Below, one piece after another: positions 1 to 8,130 of a DNA stretch of 45,857 bases. The stretch is from Peptostreptococcus stomatis DSM 17678 (GTDB lineage: Bacteria; Bacillota; Clostridia; Peptostreptococcales; Peptostreptococcaceae), in the NCBI RefSeq assembly GCF_000147675.1, contig NZ_ADGQ01000061.1, positions 1 through 45,857 on the forward strand, written 5' to 3'. Made by a program: the position numbers and the translations under genes. The notes beneath the pieces are model-generated. The model had not been told where the DNA came from, made no database searches, and worked only from the letters and a program-made list of their open reading frames with translations. Each line of letters starts with the position of its first letter. The first letter of the stretch is position 1.

Positions 1-59
1 GTACGTACGTACACCTCTACTTTTTTTGTTTATAAATGCCTAAGATGCTCTCAATGTAG

Positions 60-65
60 TATAAT
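60..65 (+). promoter_or_regulatory. Candidate -10 box before the ATPase/HEPN cassette
   Basis: A perfect TATAAT lies 30 bases before the ATPase start codon, followed by AAGGAGG at about 82-88. No good -35 box is visible at the usual distance, so the promoter is only a candidate. Confidence 0.4.
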
Positions 66-95
66 AATAGTATATAAGCTAAGGAGGTACTGCAT

Positions 96-1415
96 ATGTT
101 AATCGATTTTAGTATAGAAAACTACCTTTCCATAAAGAATAGGTTGAACTTTTCACTTATTGAATCCGACGATGAAGAAGGTAGCAAAATTAAAATACAT
201 AGGCCTAATAGCTACCTTAACCTCTTGCCTGCAATCACTATATACGGATTCAATGCCTCAGGTAAGTCCAATTTTTTAAAGGCTCTTGATATGGCTAAAA
301 CACAGATTGTCTTTTCAAAGATATCAAACCCGGAAAAACTAGGCATAGATATTTTCCAGTACAAGCCTTTTAAACTGTCAGATGCCTATAGGGACAAACC
401 TACATCCTACCAGTTAAGGGCAATAGTTGATAAGTGCATATATGACTACCAGGTCAAATATGATAAAAACTCAATAATATATGAGCGACTATCCTCCTTT
501 GATTCTGAGGAAAACCATAACCTGCTGATAGATAGAACTTATAATGATTTTACCTTAGATGTCAAAATAGACAGAGATGTTGTTAAAAAAATTATGGGCT
601 CCAACATATCAAAAAGACCCCTTATAGGTAGTGTTGGTATTTTTGATAAGAGGGTTGAAAACTTTATAGATTGGGTAGAAAATGACCTGATTATCATAAA
701 GAACAACTTTGATTCCAGGGAAAATATACAAAAGACCACTAGGTATTTGCTTGAAAAAGGTGATATTTTCCATGCCAAACTTCTAAGGATGCTGTCTGAT
801 ATCAACTATTCAAATATTAGTTCTATCCAGACCCAAACCCTTAGCCAGGCTCTCCAGGATTCTGATATAGATGATACTATCAAAAATGAAATGCGTGAAT
901 CTACCCTTTATAGCAATATAAGGCAAAAATCTGGTGGACCAGATGATGTAGACTGTGAAACCATGACCTTAAATACATTTAAAAAAGGTATTGATATGGA
1001 GGGAAATTCAAAGGACATAGTATTTAACCTATTTGAAGAGTCTGAAGGTACCATAAAGATATATGCCCTATATGCCTATATCTATGATGCCCTATATAAT
1101 GGAAAAACCCTGGTTATAGATGAAATGACATCCTATATACACCCCGTCGTTTCCCAGTATATCATAGGACTCTTCCAAAACCCTGTTGAAAATAGGTCAG
1201 GACAGTTGATTACAACTACCCATACAACAGACCTACTTGAGATGAAGAGTTTGAGACGTGACCAGGTATATATCACAGATATGGATTTCAATGAAACTAC
1301 TATTTACTCTTTGGCTGATATTATGGATGTATCGAGGAGTGAAAATTTTAGAAATGCCTATCTGGCAGGAAAGTACGGAGGATTAAATTACTTTAGGAGG
1401 GAGTTAAATGACTAA
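96..1415 (+). CDS. AAA15-family (COG1106-type) ATPase, candidate defence ATPase
   Basis: ABC/SMC-like ATPase of 439 residues of the kind found with toxin or nuclease partners (RloA/AriA-like families). Walker A is GFNASGKS at residues 51-58; the SEGTIKI stretch near residue 313 matches the signature region; Walker B is LVIDE with D342/E343; the switch histidine is H376 in TTHTTD. A region of about 250 residues separates Walker A from the rest, as expected for a coiled or regulatory insertion. AAGGAGG sits 7 bases before the ATG. Its stop overlaps the start of the HEPN gene by 8 bp (ATGACTAA), so the two are almost certainly translated together. Family assignment rests on motifs; the defence role is inference from the partner and from known AAA15-nuclease pairs. 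Confidence 0.85.
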   Translation: MLIDFSIENYLSIKNRLNFSLIESDDEEGSKIKIHRPNSYLNLLPAITIYGFNASGKSNFLKALDMAKTQIVFSKISNPEKLGIDIFQYKPFKLSDAYRDKPTSYQLRAIVDKCIYDYQVKYDKNSIIYERLSSFDSEENHNLLIDRTYNDFTLDVKIDRDVVKKIMGSNISKRPLIGSVGIFDKRVENFIDWVENDLIIIKNNFDSRENIQKTTRYLLEKGDIFHAKLLRMLSDINYSNISSIQTQTLSQALQDSDIDDTIKNEMRESTLYSNIRQKSGGPDDVDCETMTLNTFKKGIDMEGNSKDIVFNLFEESEGTIKIYALYAYIYDALYNGKTLVIDEMTSYIHPVVSQYIIGLFQNPVENRSGQLITTTHTTDLLEMKSLRRDQVYITDMDFNETTIYSLADIMDVSRSENFRNAYLAGKYGGLNYFRRELND

Positions 1416-2145
1416 TAAATACAAAAACTCTTTCAAAAGGCCAAAACCTACTATTAAGCCCCGGGCTACTGGCCTAGACCTAATAGATCCCAGCATAAAT
1501 ATACCTATAGATGTCTTCCATGAAAACACAAGAAAGATTCGAGACCTTCTGTTAGAAAATAAGAAGGACGATAACATACTTAGGTACTGTATTATCCTAA
1601 TATGTGGCTCCATGGACAAGTATATGCATGATATTGTAAAAATTATGCTACTACAAATATTCAAGGAAAAAGCTCCTGCTGGTAAGTCTTTTGACAACTT
1701 TATGATTCCAATATCTCTCTTGAAGAAGTTTGACAAAATTGAATTTGACCCTCAGGAAAAGGAAAAAATCTTGAGCGATACAATCTATGAACTTACATCA
1801 AGCTTTACTATGCAAAAGTCTTATGCCATCGATAGGAACTTGGGATATATAATTAATTTCAATATTTGGAAAGCTATCCATCCCAGGATTTTTATGAGAT
1901 TTAAAGACTTGACTAGTATTACAGCCCTAAAAAAATTCGTGGATGACCTTGCTGATAGGAGAAATATAATAGCCCATGAACTAGACTTTCAACCTAATAG
2001 TCCTGACAAACGGCCAATTGACTACGACTATGTACTTCATACCCTAAATGTAATCCAATTTATGATTGAAGCTGCCAATTACCAAATAATAGAGTCAATC
2101 AAGAATGGTCAAAAACAAGATATAAATATGGACGAAAAATTATGA
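1408..2145 (+). CDS. HEPN-domain protein, candidate RNase partner of the ATPase
   Basis: A 245-residue, mostly helical protein ending in the sequence DRRNIIAHELDF. R185 and H190 form an R-x4-H motif, the catalytic signature of HEPN ribonucleases, and the polar residue after the arginine is N186, as in active families. The layout resembles RiboL-PSP/MAE_28990-type HEPN proteins, though I cannot assign the exact family. An ideal AGGAGGG lies 6 bases before the ATG, inside the end of the ATPase gene. No second toxin or antitoxin gene is visible after it. Likely role: RNA cleavage controlled by the upstream ATPase, in phage defence or growth arrest. The motif is seen; the activity is inferred. 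Confidence 0.75.
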   Translation: MTNKYKNSFKRPKPTIKPRATGLDLIDPSINIPIDVFHENTRKIRDLLLENKKDDNILRYCIILICGSMDKYMHDIVKIMLLQIFKEKAPAGKSFDNFMIPISLLKKFDKIEFDPQEKEKILSDTIYELTSSFTMQKSYAIDRNLGYIINFNIWKAIHPRIFMRFKDLTSITALKKFVDDLADRRNIIAHELDFQPNSPDKRPIDYDYVLHTLNVIQFMIEAANYQIIESIKNGQKQDINMDEKL

Positions 2146-2262
2146 CCCCGTAATTCTAATCTCTTATTGAATCAGATAATAAGGATTACGCTCAAATAGT
2201 CTATATATCTAGCTTGGGACATATATACTAGAAACTAATAAATAATAGGTGGTGAAATACTT

Positions 2263-2724
2263 ATGAACACTAATAGCGGATACAATCCTAATAAGAAATA
2301 CTTTAACTCTGAGTGGTTAGACAAAATAGATAAGAGGGACCAGTCCCTTATAAATAGAGCCTTTAATGCCCTTAAAAACTCCTACTCTCCCTACTCAAAT
2401 TTTAGGGTAGGTGCCTGTGTAGAAACCAAGACCAATGAATACTTTATAGGTACTAATATTGAAAATGCGTCCTTGGGCTTAACTAATTGTGCAGAAAGAA
2501 ATGCCATCTTCTCTGCCTACTCACATGGCTATAGGAAGAAGGACATCAGGGCTATAGCTATAGTATCAGAAGATAAGAAACTAACCACACCTTGTGGGGC
2601 CTGCAGGCAAGTCTTATCTGAATTACTAGAACCAACATGCCCTATTATACTGACAAATGGCAAAGAACTTCTTGTAACAGATATCATCCACCTGCTACCA
2701 CTAAGCTTTAGCCTAGACCTTTAA
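2263..2724 (+). CDS. cdd: Cytidine deaminase
   Basis: Zinc-dependent deaminase converting cytidine and deoxycytidine to uridine and deoxyuridine in pyrimidine salvage. The motifs are complete: YSPYSNFRVGA near residue 41, the C76-A-E78 zinc/catalytic site in TNCAERNA, and the PCGACRQ site with C111 and C114. At 153 residues it is about 20 longer than the usual 130, because of an N-terminal extension before the first conserved helix. GGTGGTG precedes the ATG. It stands alone, 118 bases after the HEPN gene, and is followed by a strong hairpin. Confidence 0.95.
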   Translation: MNTNSGYNPNKKYFNSEWLDKIDKRDQSLINRAFNALKNSYSPYSNFRVGACVETKTNEYFIGTNIENASLGLTNCAERNAIFSAYSHGYRKKDIRAIAIVSEDKKLTTPCGACRQVLSELLEPTCPIILTNGKELLVTDIIHLLPLSFSLDL

Positions 2725-2788
2725 GGTTATAGGTGTGGACTCTCAAGATCAAATTTATAGTAAGCTAGACCATTTTAAAACAATATTT

Positions 2789-2826
2789 AAAAGCCTTCTT
2801 TTAATATTAAAAGGAAGGCTTTTACT
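2789..2826. terminator. Bidirectional terminator between cdd and the cvfB-like gene
   Basis: AAAAGCCTTC-TTTTAATA pairs with TATTAAAAGGAAGGCTTTT, with one bulged base, and U-rich sequence follows on both strands. It sits between convergent genes and can serve both. Confidence 0.75.
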
Positions 2827-2940
2827 TTGTCTATTATGTTATTAAAATTATGTGGAAAATCTTAATAAATTTACTTACAATTCATGATTTTATCAGACTT
2901 CTCGGATAAATATCAGGCTTACCCTGAATAAATATAATAT

Positions 2941-3786
2941 CTATAGCAACCAAGTGCCCTTATCATCCTGCCTTACAAGACCATACCTCATAAGGGTCCC
3001 CAAACTCCTCTTGAAGTTTTTCTTACTAGTGGAAAATACCAACCTAAGTTCTTCAGGGTCAGACTTATCATTAAATCTCATATAACCATCATTACCCTCC
3101 ATATAGCTAAGGATATTCTTGGCCAACTTGTCTAATTCTTCTCCTTTTTCTGCCCTTGTTGACAGGCCTAACTTACCATCTTCATAGGTCTTTATAACCC
3201 TTAACCCCTCTAGGTGGTCACCCTCTCTAAGGCTAGTGTAATATTCATCTTTTAGTATCAATCCGTAATAGTTTGGCTCGATACAAATAAGAGCTGTACC
3301 GTTAGACTGGAAACCAAATACATATCCATTACATGTGTCCCCTTTCTTTAAGGGGGCTTCCAGGCTTAAATATGGCCCAATATCTGTTGTAGCAGCTAGC
3401 CTTCCAGACTTGTCTACATAAATGTAAAAAGGATATTTTTCTTCTTCAAAAAGCTTATACTTTCTTTCCCTGAATGGAACCAAGACATCCCTTTCTAGGC
3501 CAATATCTATAAAGCTACCTATTTCTGAATTATCACAAACTTCAAGTATGGCAACCTGGCCAGCCATAGCCTTTGATTTTTTTTGAGTAGCTATCAACCT
3601 ATTTTGTGAATCCTTGTATATAAAGACTTCTAGTTCCTGGTTTAAGTTTATACTACTTTCATCTACTATATTTTGGTTCGGTAAAAGTATATCATCACTC
3701 TTTTCCTTAGTTTGACCATCTAAAAAATATCCGTAGTCCTTTTTTCTCAAAACCTTTAACTTATTAATTTCACCTATTTTTATCAA
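2941..3786 (-). CDS. CvfB-family S1-like RNA-binding protein
   Basis: Family of CvfB (YitL), tandem S1-like OB folds followed by a winged helix, which bind RNA and affect virulence gene expression in staphylococci. Recognisable parts are the N-terminal OB fold (GEINKLKVLRK), the typical GSFIDIGLERDVLVPFRER second domain, the TTDIGPYL region, and a C-terminal winged helix (FSTSKKNFKRSLGTLMRYGLV). The reading frame can open at a GTG at 3792, but that overlaps the ribosome site. GAGGTG followed by five bases favours a TTG at 3786 (MIKIGEINK). The product is 281 residues, the normal size. Confidence 0.85.
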   Translation of the reverse strand: MIKIGEINKLKVLRKKDYGYFLDGQTKEKSDDILLPNQNIVDESSINLNQELEVFIYKDSQNRLIATQKKSKAMAGQVAILEVCDNSEIGSFIDIGLERDVLVPFRERKYKLFEEEKYPFYIYVDKSGRLAATTDIGPYLSLEAPLKKGDTCNGYVFGFQSNGTALICIEPNYYGLILKDEYYTSLREGDHLEGLRVIKTYEDGKLGLSTRAEKGEELDKLAKNILSYMEGNDGYMRFNDKSDPEELRLVFSTSKKNFKRSLGTLMRYGLVRQDDKGTWLL

Positions 3787-3816
3787 TTTCACACCTCATT
3801 ATTTACATCTTCCATC

Positions 3817-4302
3817 CTAGTCTGCTAAAAGGTCAGCATATTGACCCCCAATTAAATCTAGCAAGTCCTTAGGACTTAATTCAACCTGGTAGCCAACCTT
3901 ACCTGCACTAACTGTGATAGTTTCTATATCCTGGGCTGACTGGTCTATATATGTCGGATAAGATTTTTTCATGCCAATGGGTGAACAACCACCCCTAATA
4001 TAGCCTGTCACCTTGTTTATATCTTTGACATGGATCATTTCAATATTTTTTTCACCACAGGCCCTTGCTGCTTTTTTTAAATTTAGATTTTCTGCCACAG
4101 GTATAACAAAGACATAGTAGCTCCTTGAACCAGCCTGGGTTACCAGGGTTTTATAGACTGTTCTCGGGTCCTTACCCAGGGCTTGGGCTGCACTTACACC
4201 ATCTACATGGTCTTTGCTAACCGGATAAGACAGTTCTTTATGGTCAATTTTTTCTGTATCTAAAATTCTCATTGCATTTGTCTTGACAGTTTTTTTAGAC
4301 AT
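3817..4302 (-). CDS. ybaK: Cys-tRNA(Pro)/Cys-tRNA(Cys) deacylase, YbaK/EbsC family
   Basis: Trans-editing enzyme that hydrolyses mischarged aminoacyl-tRNA, mainly Cys-tRNA(Pro). The 161-residue protein is a single YbaK domain: TNAMRILD at the N-terminus, YKTLVT, LNLKKAARACGEK with the conserved lysines, and the GYIRGGCSPIGMKK loop. ATG at 4302 is preferred over the TTG one codon upstream because GGGGTGG is correctly spaced from it. It lies 30 bases upstream of the cvfB-like gene on the same strand, so the two may be co-transcribed. Confidence 0.92.
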   Translation of the reverse strand: MSKKTVKTNAMRILDTEKIDHKELSYPVSKDHVDGVSAAQALGKDPRTVYKTLVTQAGSRSYYVFVIPVAENLNLKKAARACGEKNIEMIHVKDINKVTGYIRGGCSPIGMKKSYPTYIDQSAQDIETITVSAGKVGYQVELSPKDLLDLIGGQYADLLAD

Positions 4303-4380
4303 CAAACCACCCCTTTTTGTATATTGAATCTCTTTATAAGTCTCAATTTGTTTTAACTTATTTACTCTACTAAGACCACA

Positions 4381-5778
4381 CTACCTTACTAAAACACTCC
4401 CAACACCATAGTATTTGGAAATATACTGGTTAACCCAGTACTTTGGATCCTTACTGCCATCTGGACTCCCATAGGCTGCCATATATGAATTTTTGGCCTT
4501 GATAGGAGGTATCTCTATATTTTCAAAGTGTCCATTGGTCCTGTTGTCTATAATAATAATCTCCCTAGCGTTATATCTGGATAGGTAGTCCTTGTTAGCA
4601 GAAAGAGCACCTGAGAGGCTAGGTATAAATAAAAATATATATACAATCAAAACTAGACCTAGACTAGCCAAAGTGAGTTTTAAGTGGTCCTGTCTTATCA
4701 CTGAAAAGGCAATAAGACAGGATATAATAGTTAATAATATCGGCACAAAAACCGGATTTTTTTCTCCTATTGGCAAAAGAGATATAGATAAGAAGGATAT
4801 AATCCCTGCAAGAAGGTATATCTCAGCCTCCCAATTTTTATCCATATATACAAGCCTTGATACCACCAAGAGCAATATTGCAACTATCATGAATATAAGC
4901 AGGTAATTTACAAACCCATTATTTGTCGATGACATCTTTGCAGCACCCGCATAAAGGTCAACCCCTAGACTTGAACCCATCTCTCCTAAAGACCTCCTGG
5001 AAGGAGATGACATCATTACGATAAAACCGGTCAACATACTAACCAATGATAAAATCAAGACTAGTAGGTTTTTTCTTTTCTCCTTATAAGACCTAAGAAT
5101 ATAATATAGTAGGATGCTTAGGATACCAATAGCCAAATTTTCCTGGGACCAACCTGACAAAAATGAGGCGATAATCATGAGCAACATCTTCCTGATACCC
5201 ACCATTTGATCTTCCTCTTGATCAGAAAGGGCTATTTTTCTAGCATTAATCAAGACCATAAGGCAAATAAGGCTTACCCAGATATACCTGCCTATACTTG
5301 ATACCATTAAAAAGGTATTCCCAAACTTTGGCATAGATACCCACATAAACAGGAATACTAGTATGACTAAGACCCCATTAATTGCCTGCTGGACTATTGC
5401 TTCTTTATTCCTAGCAAAACCATAGCTAGATATCATATATATGAAAATACAAAATCCCATAGAATTTATAAAATCAGCCAAACTATCTTTTAATAGCAAT
5501 AAAATACCTGTTATAAAATTCCCAACTTGGTAGGGATTTATATTTGCATATTTATACCTTTCGTTGGATATAATACCTGATATTCCATCAATCTTTATCA
5601 TATTCTTTGAAAACATCCTGGCCATATCATCAACTATAAGCGGTGTATAGGAGTTCAAGGCCATCATGAGTAGAAAAACAAGAAAAATGGCAATCACCAC
5701 GAAATAATTGATGTTCAAATTTATATTCAAATCTATACTGGGGCTGATATTTAAAATTTTGTTTAAATTCAATTTCAA
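4381..5778 (-). CDS. Polytopic membrane protein, DUF6056-like
   Basis: A 465-residue integral membrane protein with about eleven to twelve hydrophobic segments. The first (VVIAIFLVFLLMMAL) is followed by TPLIVDDMARMF, an acidic DD motif in the position seen in DUF6056 and glycosyltransferase-C-like proteins. The soluble C-terminal tail of about 80 residues (from SRYNAREIIII) probably lies outside the membrane. Function is unknown; lipid-linked sugar transfer to the cell surface is one possibility. The start is odd: TTG at 5778 has no ribosome site, and an in-frame stop lies just upstream. The nearest good GGAG drives a short out-of-frame peptide that ends overlapping this TTG. Confidence 0.6.
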   Translation of the reverse strand: MKLNLNKILNISPSIDLNINLNINYFVVIAIFLVFLLMMALNSYTPLIVDDMARMFSKNMIKIDGISGIISNERYKYANINPYQVGNFITGILLLLKDSLADFINSMGFCIFIYMISSYGFARNKEAIVQQAINGVLVILVFLFMWVSMPKFGNTFLMVSSIGRYIWVSLICLMVLINARKIALSDQEEDQMVGIRKMLLMIIASFLSGWSQENLAIGILSILLYYILRSYKEKRKNLLVLILSLVSMLTGFIVMMSSPSRRSLGEMGSSLGVDLYAGAAKMSSTNNGFVNYLLIFMIVAILLLVVSRLVYMDKNWEAEIYLLAGIISFLSISLLPIGEKNPVFVPILLTIISCLIAFSVIRQDHLKLTLASLGLVLIVYIFLFIPSLSGALSANKDYLSRYNAREIIIIDNRTNGHFENIEIPPIKAKNSYMAAYGSPDGSKDPKYWVNQYISKYYGVGSVLVR

Positions 5779-5900
5779 ATTAATTTTTTAAATTTTATCA
5801 CAACACACTCCTAAACCTATCATACAAATTACTCTTGTACTTTTACCATCATCCCTTTAAATACTTCTTCTCCAATCTATTAGGAAAACTAATAACTTAT

Positions 5901-5930
5901 AAAAGAGGGTTGCACTCGCAACCCTCTTTA
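5901..5930 (-). terminator. Terminator of the S1-protein gene
   Basis: AAAGAGGGTTGC and GCAACCCTCTTT form a perfect 12-bp stem around a four-base loop, followed on the minus strand by TTTTAT. It is 24 bases after the S1 gene stop. Confidence 0.85.
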
Positions 5931-5953
5931 CTAACTTAAGTTCATATTAAAAA

Positions 5954-7192
5954 TTATTCAGCTTCAGGTGTTTCATGCTTTTCTTTTAATACATCTCCAA
6001 TGTTACCTATAGTATCGTCACCAACTGACATATACTGAGATAAATCTTCTTCTGGTTCTCTAGTTAATTCTCTTATTGAAAGCATCATTCTCTTGTTATC
6101 AGCATTGAACTTGATTATAGCAGCCTTAACAGTATCTCCAACATTTACAACATCTTCTACCCTGTTAACTCTACCTTCGCTCAATTCACCTATTGGTAGG
6201 TAGGCTTCAACACCTTCTTTAACCTGTAGGAAAGCACCCTTTTCAATTATTCTTAGTACTGTAGCTTCTACTACACTTCCAACTGATACTTCATCAGCTA
6301 TTAACTTCCATGGGTCCTTATCCGGATCCTTAAGAGCTAGTGCAATTCTCTTAGTTTCTGGGTCAACACTCTGAACAAATACTTCAACTTCATCACCAAC
6401 ATTTAGCACTGATTCAACTGATTCAACCCTTGTCCATGATAAGTTATTTATATGTGCAAGTCCTTCTACCCCACCTAAATCTATGAAGGCACCGTAAGGC
6501 ATGATATTTGTAACCTTACCCTTTCTCTTTTCACCTTCAACCAGTGAAGCAAATAGGGCTTCTCTTTCAGCCTTTATTCTAGCTCTTTCAGCTTCTCTTT
6601 CAGCCTTTATCTTAGCTCTTCTTTCTTTTCTTTCAGCATCTAATATTTCCTGGGCAACTTCTCTATGGGAAACTATGATCCTGTTCTTTCTAGGGTTAAC
6701 TTCCTTAACATAAGCATCAAGGTCTCTACCAACATACTCACTAGTGTCCTTTACGAACTTAGTGTCTATCTGAGATATTGGCATAAACATTGTGTATGAC
6801 TTGTACTGAACATACAGCCCCCTATCCAATGCCTTGTAAGCATGAACATTTATTATCTTACGTTCTTCTAGGGCATCTATTATTTCCTTAAGGTCACTTC
6901 TCTGCTCTAACTTAAGAACAGATATCTTAATTGTAGCATCCTTATAGCTGATATTAGTAATAATACCAGTAACTTCATCATCTATCTTATAAGCTTCTTC
7001 TATGTCCTGACCTCTCTCAAGATTTAGTTCACTGACAGGTACTAATCCGTCAAAACCAACTTCAAGGCCTAAAACCAGACTATCATGGTTGATTTTTACT
7101 ACCTTTCCCGTAATTTCATCATCTACATTAATCTTGCTAAGCTCTTGCTCTTGCATATCTAGTAGTTCTTGCATAGTTAAATTATTTTCCAT
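5954..7192 (-). CDS. Ribosomal protein S1-like RNA-binding protein (four S1 domains)
   Basis: Binds single-stranded RNA, probably at the ribosome; similar to the short S1 homologues of Firmicutes (RpsA/YpfD type). Four S1 domains can be traced: residues about 22-90 (GKVVKINHDSLVLGLEVGFDGLVP), 100-170, 210-280 (the best, GKVTNIMPYGAFIDLGGVEGLAHI) and 295-365. A highly charged helix with repeated KAERE units, near residues 176-207, links domains two and three. The tail is acidic. ATG at 7192 is chosen over 7204 because the earlier ATG sits on the AAAGGA ribosome site. An extended -10 lies 42 bases upstream. Confidence 0.88.
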   Translation of the reverse strand: MENNLTMQELLDMQEQELSKINVDDEITGKVVKINHDSLVLGLEVGFDGLVPVSELNLERGQDIEEAYKIDDEVTGIITNISYKDATIKISVLKLEQRSDLKEIIDALEERKIINVHAYKALDRGLYVQYKSYTMFMPISQIDTKFVKDTSEYVGRDLDAYVKEVNPRKNRIIVSHREVAQEILDAERKERRAKIKAEREAERARIKAEREALFASLVEGEKRKGKVTNIMPYGAFIDLGGVEGLAHINNLSWTRVESVESVLNVGDEVEVFVQSVDPETKRIALALKDPDKDPWKLIADEVSVGSVVEATVLRIIEKGAFLQVKEGVEAYLPIGELSEGRVNRVEDVVNVGDTVKAAIIKFNADNKRMMLSIRELTREPEEDLSQYMSVGDDTIGNIGDVLKEKHETPEAE

Positions 7193-7234
7193 TATTAAAA
7201 ACATCCTTTCGTCGCGTAGTATCCATATCTAATA

Positions 7235-7243
7235 TTATAGCAT
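7235..7243 (-). promoter_or_regulatory. Extended -10 promoter of the S1 gene
   Basis: On the minus strand the sequence reads TGCTATAAT, a perfect TATAAT with the extended TG motif. The -35 region is weak, which is typical of extended -10 promoters. The 5' leader would be about 35 bases. Confidence 0.6.
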
Positions 7244-7539
7244 ATAATTAACAAGATTTTACGATAAATTGTATTTTTTTCTACTTTTTTCTAAATATTT
7301 TTTTATTATTTACAATAAAAGCAAGAAGTTATTTTCAGATTATCAGAAAATTGCTTCCTACATCTTCTAAAAGCTTGACTTTTTCTTCAAATTGCTAATT
7401 AAATGGCATATTTTTCCAAATATTATTTTTTTAATCCTTCCTTATACATACAAAAATAACGGCAATCCACATCCAATTAAAAGATACTTTTTAGTAGAAT
7501 TAAATACACAAGAGTCAAAAAAGCAAATTGAGCTAATGC

Positions 7540-7680
7540 CTTATTCAGTTCTTCAATTTGAGTTTTTACTTCTACATTTTTTCAATATCAATCATGCTAC
7601 CTCATCTTCCAATAGGCTTTATAGACTTCTTCACTTACCTTAACCACTTTTCCTTTGACATAAAGGTAGTAATCCTATTT
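7540..7680 (-). pseudogene. Remnant of a mobile-element sigma-factor-like gene
   Basis: The minus strand from about 7680 reads DYYLYVKGKVVKVSEEVY then KAYWKMR, stop, H-D, stop, Y, stop, KNVEVKTQIEELNKALAQF. This resembles the short sigma-70-like proteins common on Firmicute conjugative elements, which begin with a YxxxGKxVxVSEEVYKAYW block and continue with HxxYL and a helix-turn-helix region. Three in-frame stops and the loss of a start and C-terminus show it is dead. The family match is from memory of the motif, not from a search. Together with the intron remnant at the other end of the island, it marks the region as formerly mobile DNA. Confidence 0.5.
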
Positions 7681-7730
7681 ATCTATTGTGTAATCCTGCT
7701 TTTTTTGCTCTCTGATTCTAGTTTTTAGCG

Positions 7731-7773
7731 TAAAAAAGGAGGACTTCTACACTTTGGCGTAAAATGTCCTCCT
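7731..7773 (-). terminator. Terminator of the ABC exporter operon
   Basis: On the minus strand AGGAGGAC and GTCCTCCT form an 8-bp GC-rich stem, extended inside by ACA/TGT, followed directly by six T. It lies about 125 bases after the DUF1648 gene. Confidence 0.75.
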
Positions 7774-7898
7774 AGGTTAAAAACTAATACTATATACTAT
7801 TTTCTACTTCTTTGGTTTTGATAAAATTTTATTGCTATGTGTATGTAATTACGAAGACACTCTTAACTCAGAAGCAATTTGCAAATATAGATATACAT

Positions 7899-8111
7899 TC
7901 ATTTATTTTTCCTTCCTCGTATAAATTTCCAATAAGCAGAATATGGAATAACCGTAGCAAACAGAAGATAATATTTATTAGCAAACATATCAGGGGCTCC
8001 TTTTGCATTGAAATGAACAGGAATTTTCTCCGGGAGAAATATGCAAATAATAAATATTACAACAATCATTAACATCAACACCAAGACATCTTTTAACAGC
8101 CCAACTTTCAT
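7899..8111 (-). CDS. Small DUF1648 membrane protein, possibly truncated
   Basis: A 70-residue protein with one strong membrane helix (VLVLMLMIVVIFIICIFL) followed by the DUF1648 signature PEKIPVHFNAKGAPDMFANKYYLL. In SdpI-like immunity proteins DUF1648 is followed by several more membrane helices; here the protein stops soon after a second hydrophobic stretch, so it may be a truncated copy or a short natural version. AAGGAGGG precedes the ATG. It begins 19 bases after the permease stop and is the last gene of the exporter operon, suggesting an accessory or immunity role; that role is inferred. Confidence 0.7.
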   Translation of the reverse strand: MKVGLLKDVLVLMLMIVVIFIICIFLPEKIPVHFNAKGAPDMFANKYYLLFATVIPYSAYWKFIRGRKNK

Positions 8112-8130
8112 ACAATTTTCCCTCCTTAAA

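Larger units (their letters stand above)
7254..7898. other. Gene-poor stretch beside the acquired island
   Basis: No intact gene is supported here. It holds the sigma-like pseudogene remnant (7540-7680) and the terminator of the exporter operon (7731-7773). The rest is AT-rich sequence without recognisable coding or RNA structure. An 83-codon plus-strand frame at 7392-7643 lacks a ribosome site and runs antisense to the remnant. Confidence 0.6.

Noticed and set aside
1-12. GTACGTACGTAC at the window start
   Set aside because: A short self-complementary repeat at the edge; it may be a contig end or adapter-like artefact and nothing else supports a function.
7392-7643. An 83-codon plus-strand frame
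   Set aside because: No ribosome site, low complexity, and antisense to the sigma-like remnant, which makes better sense of the sequence.
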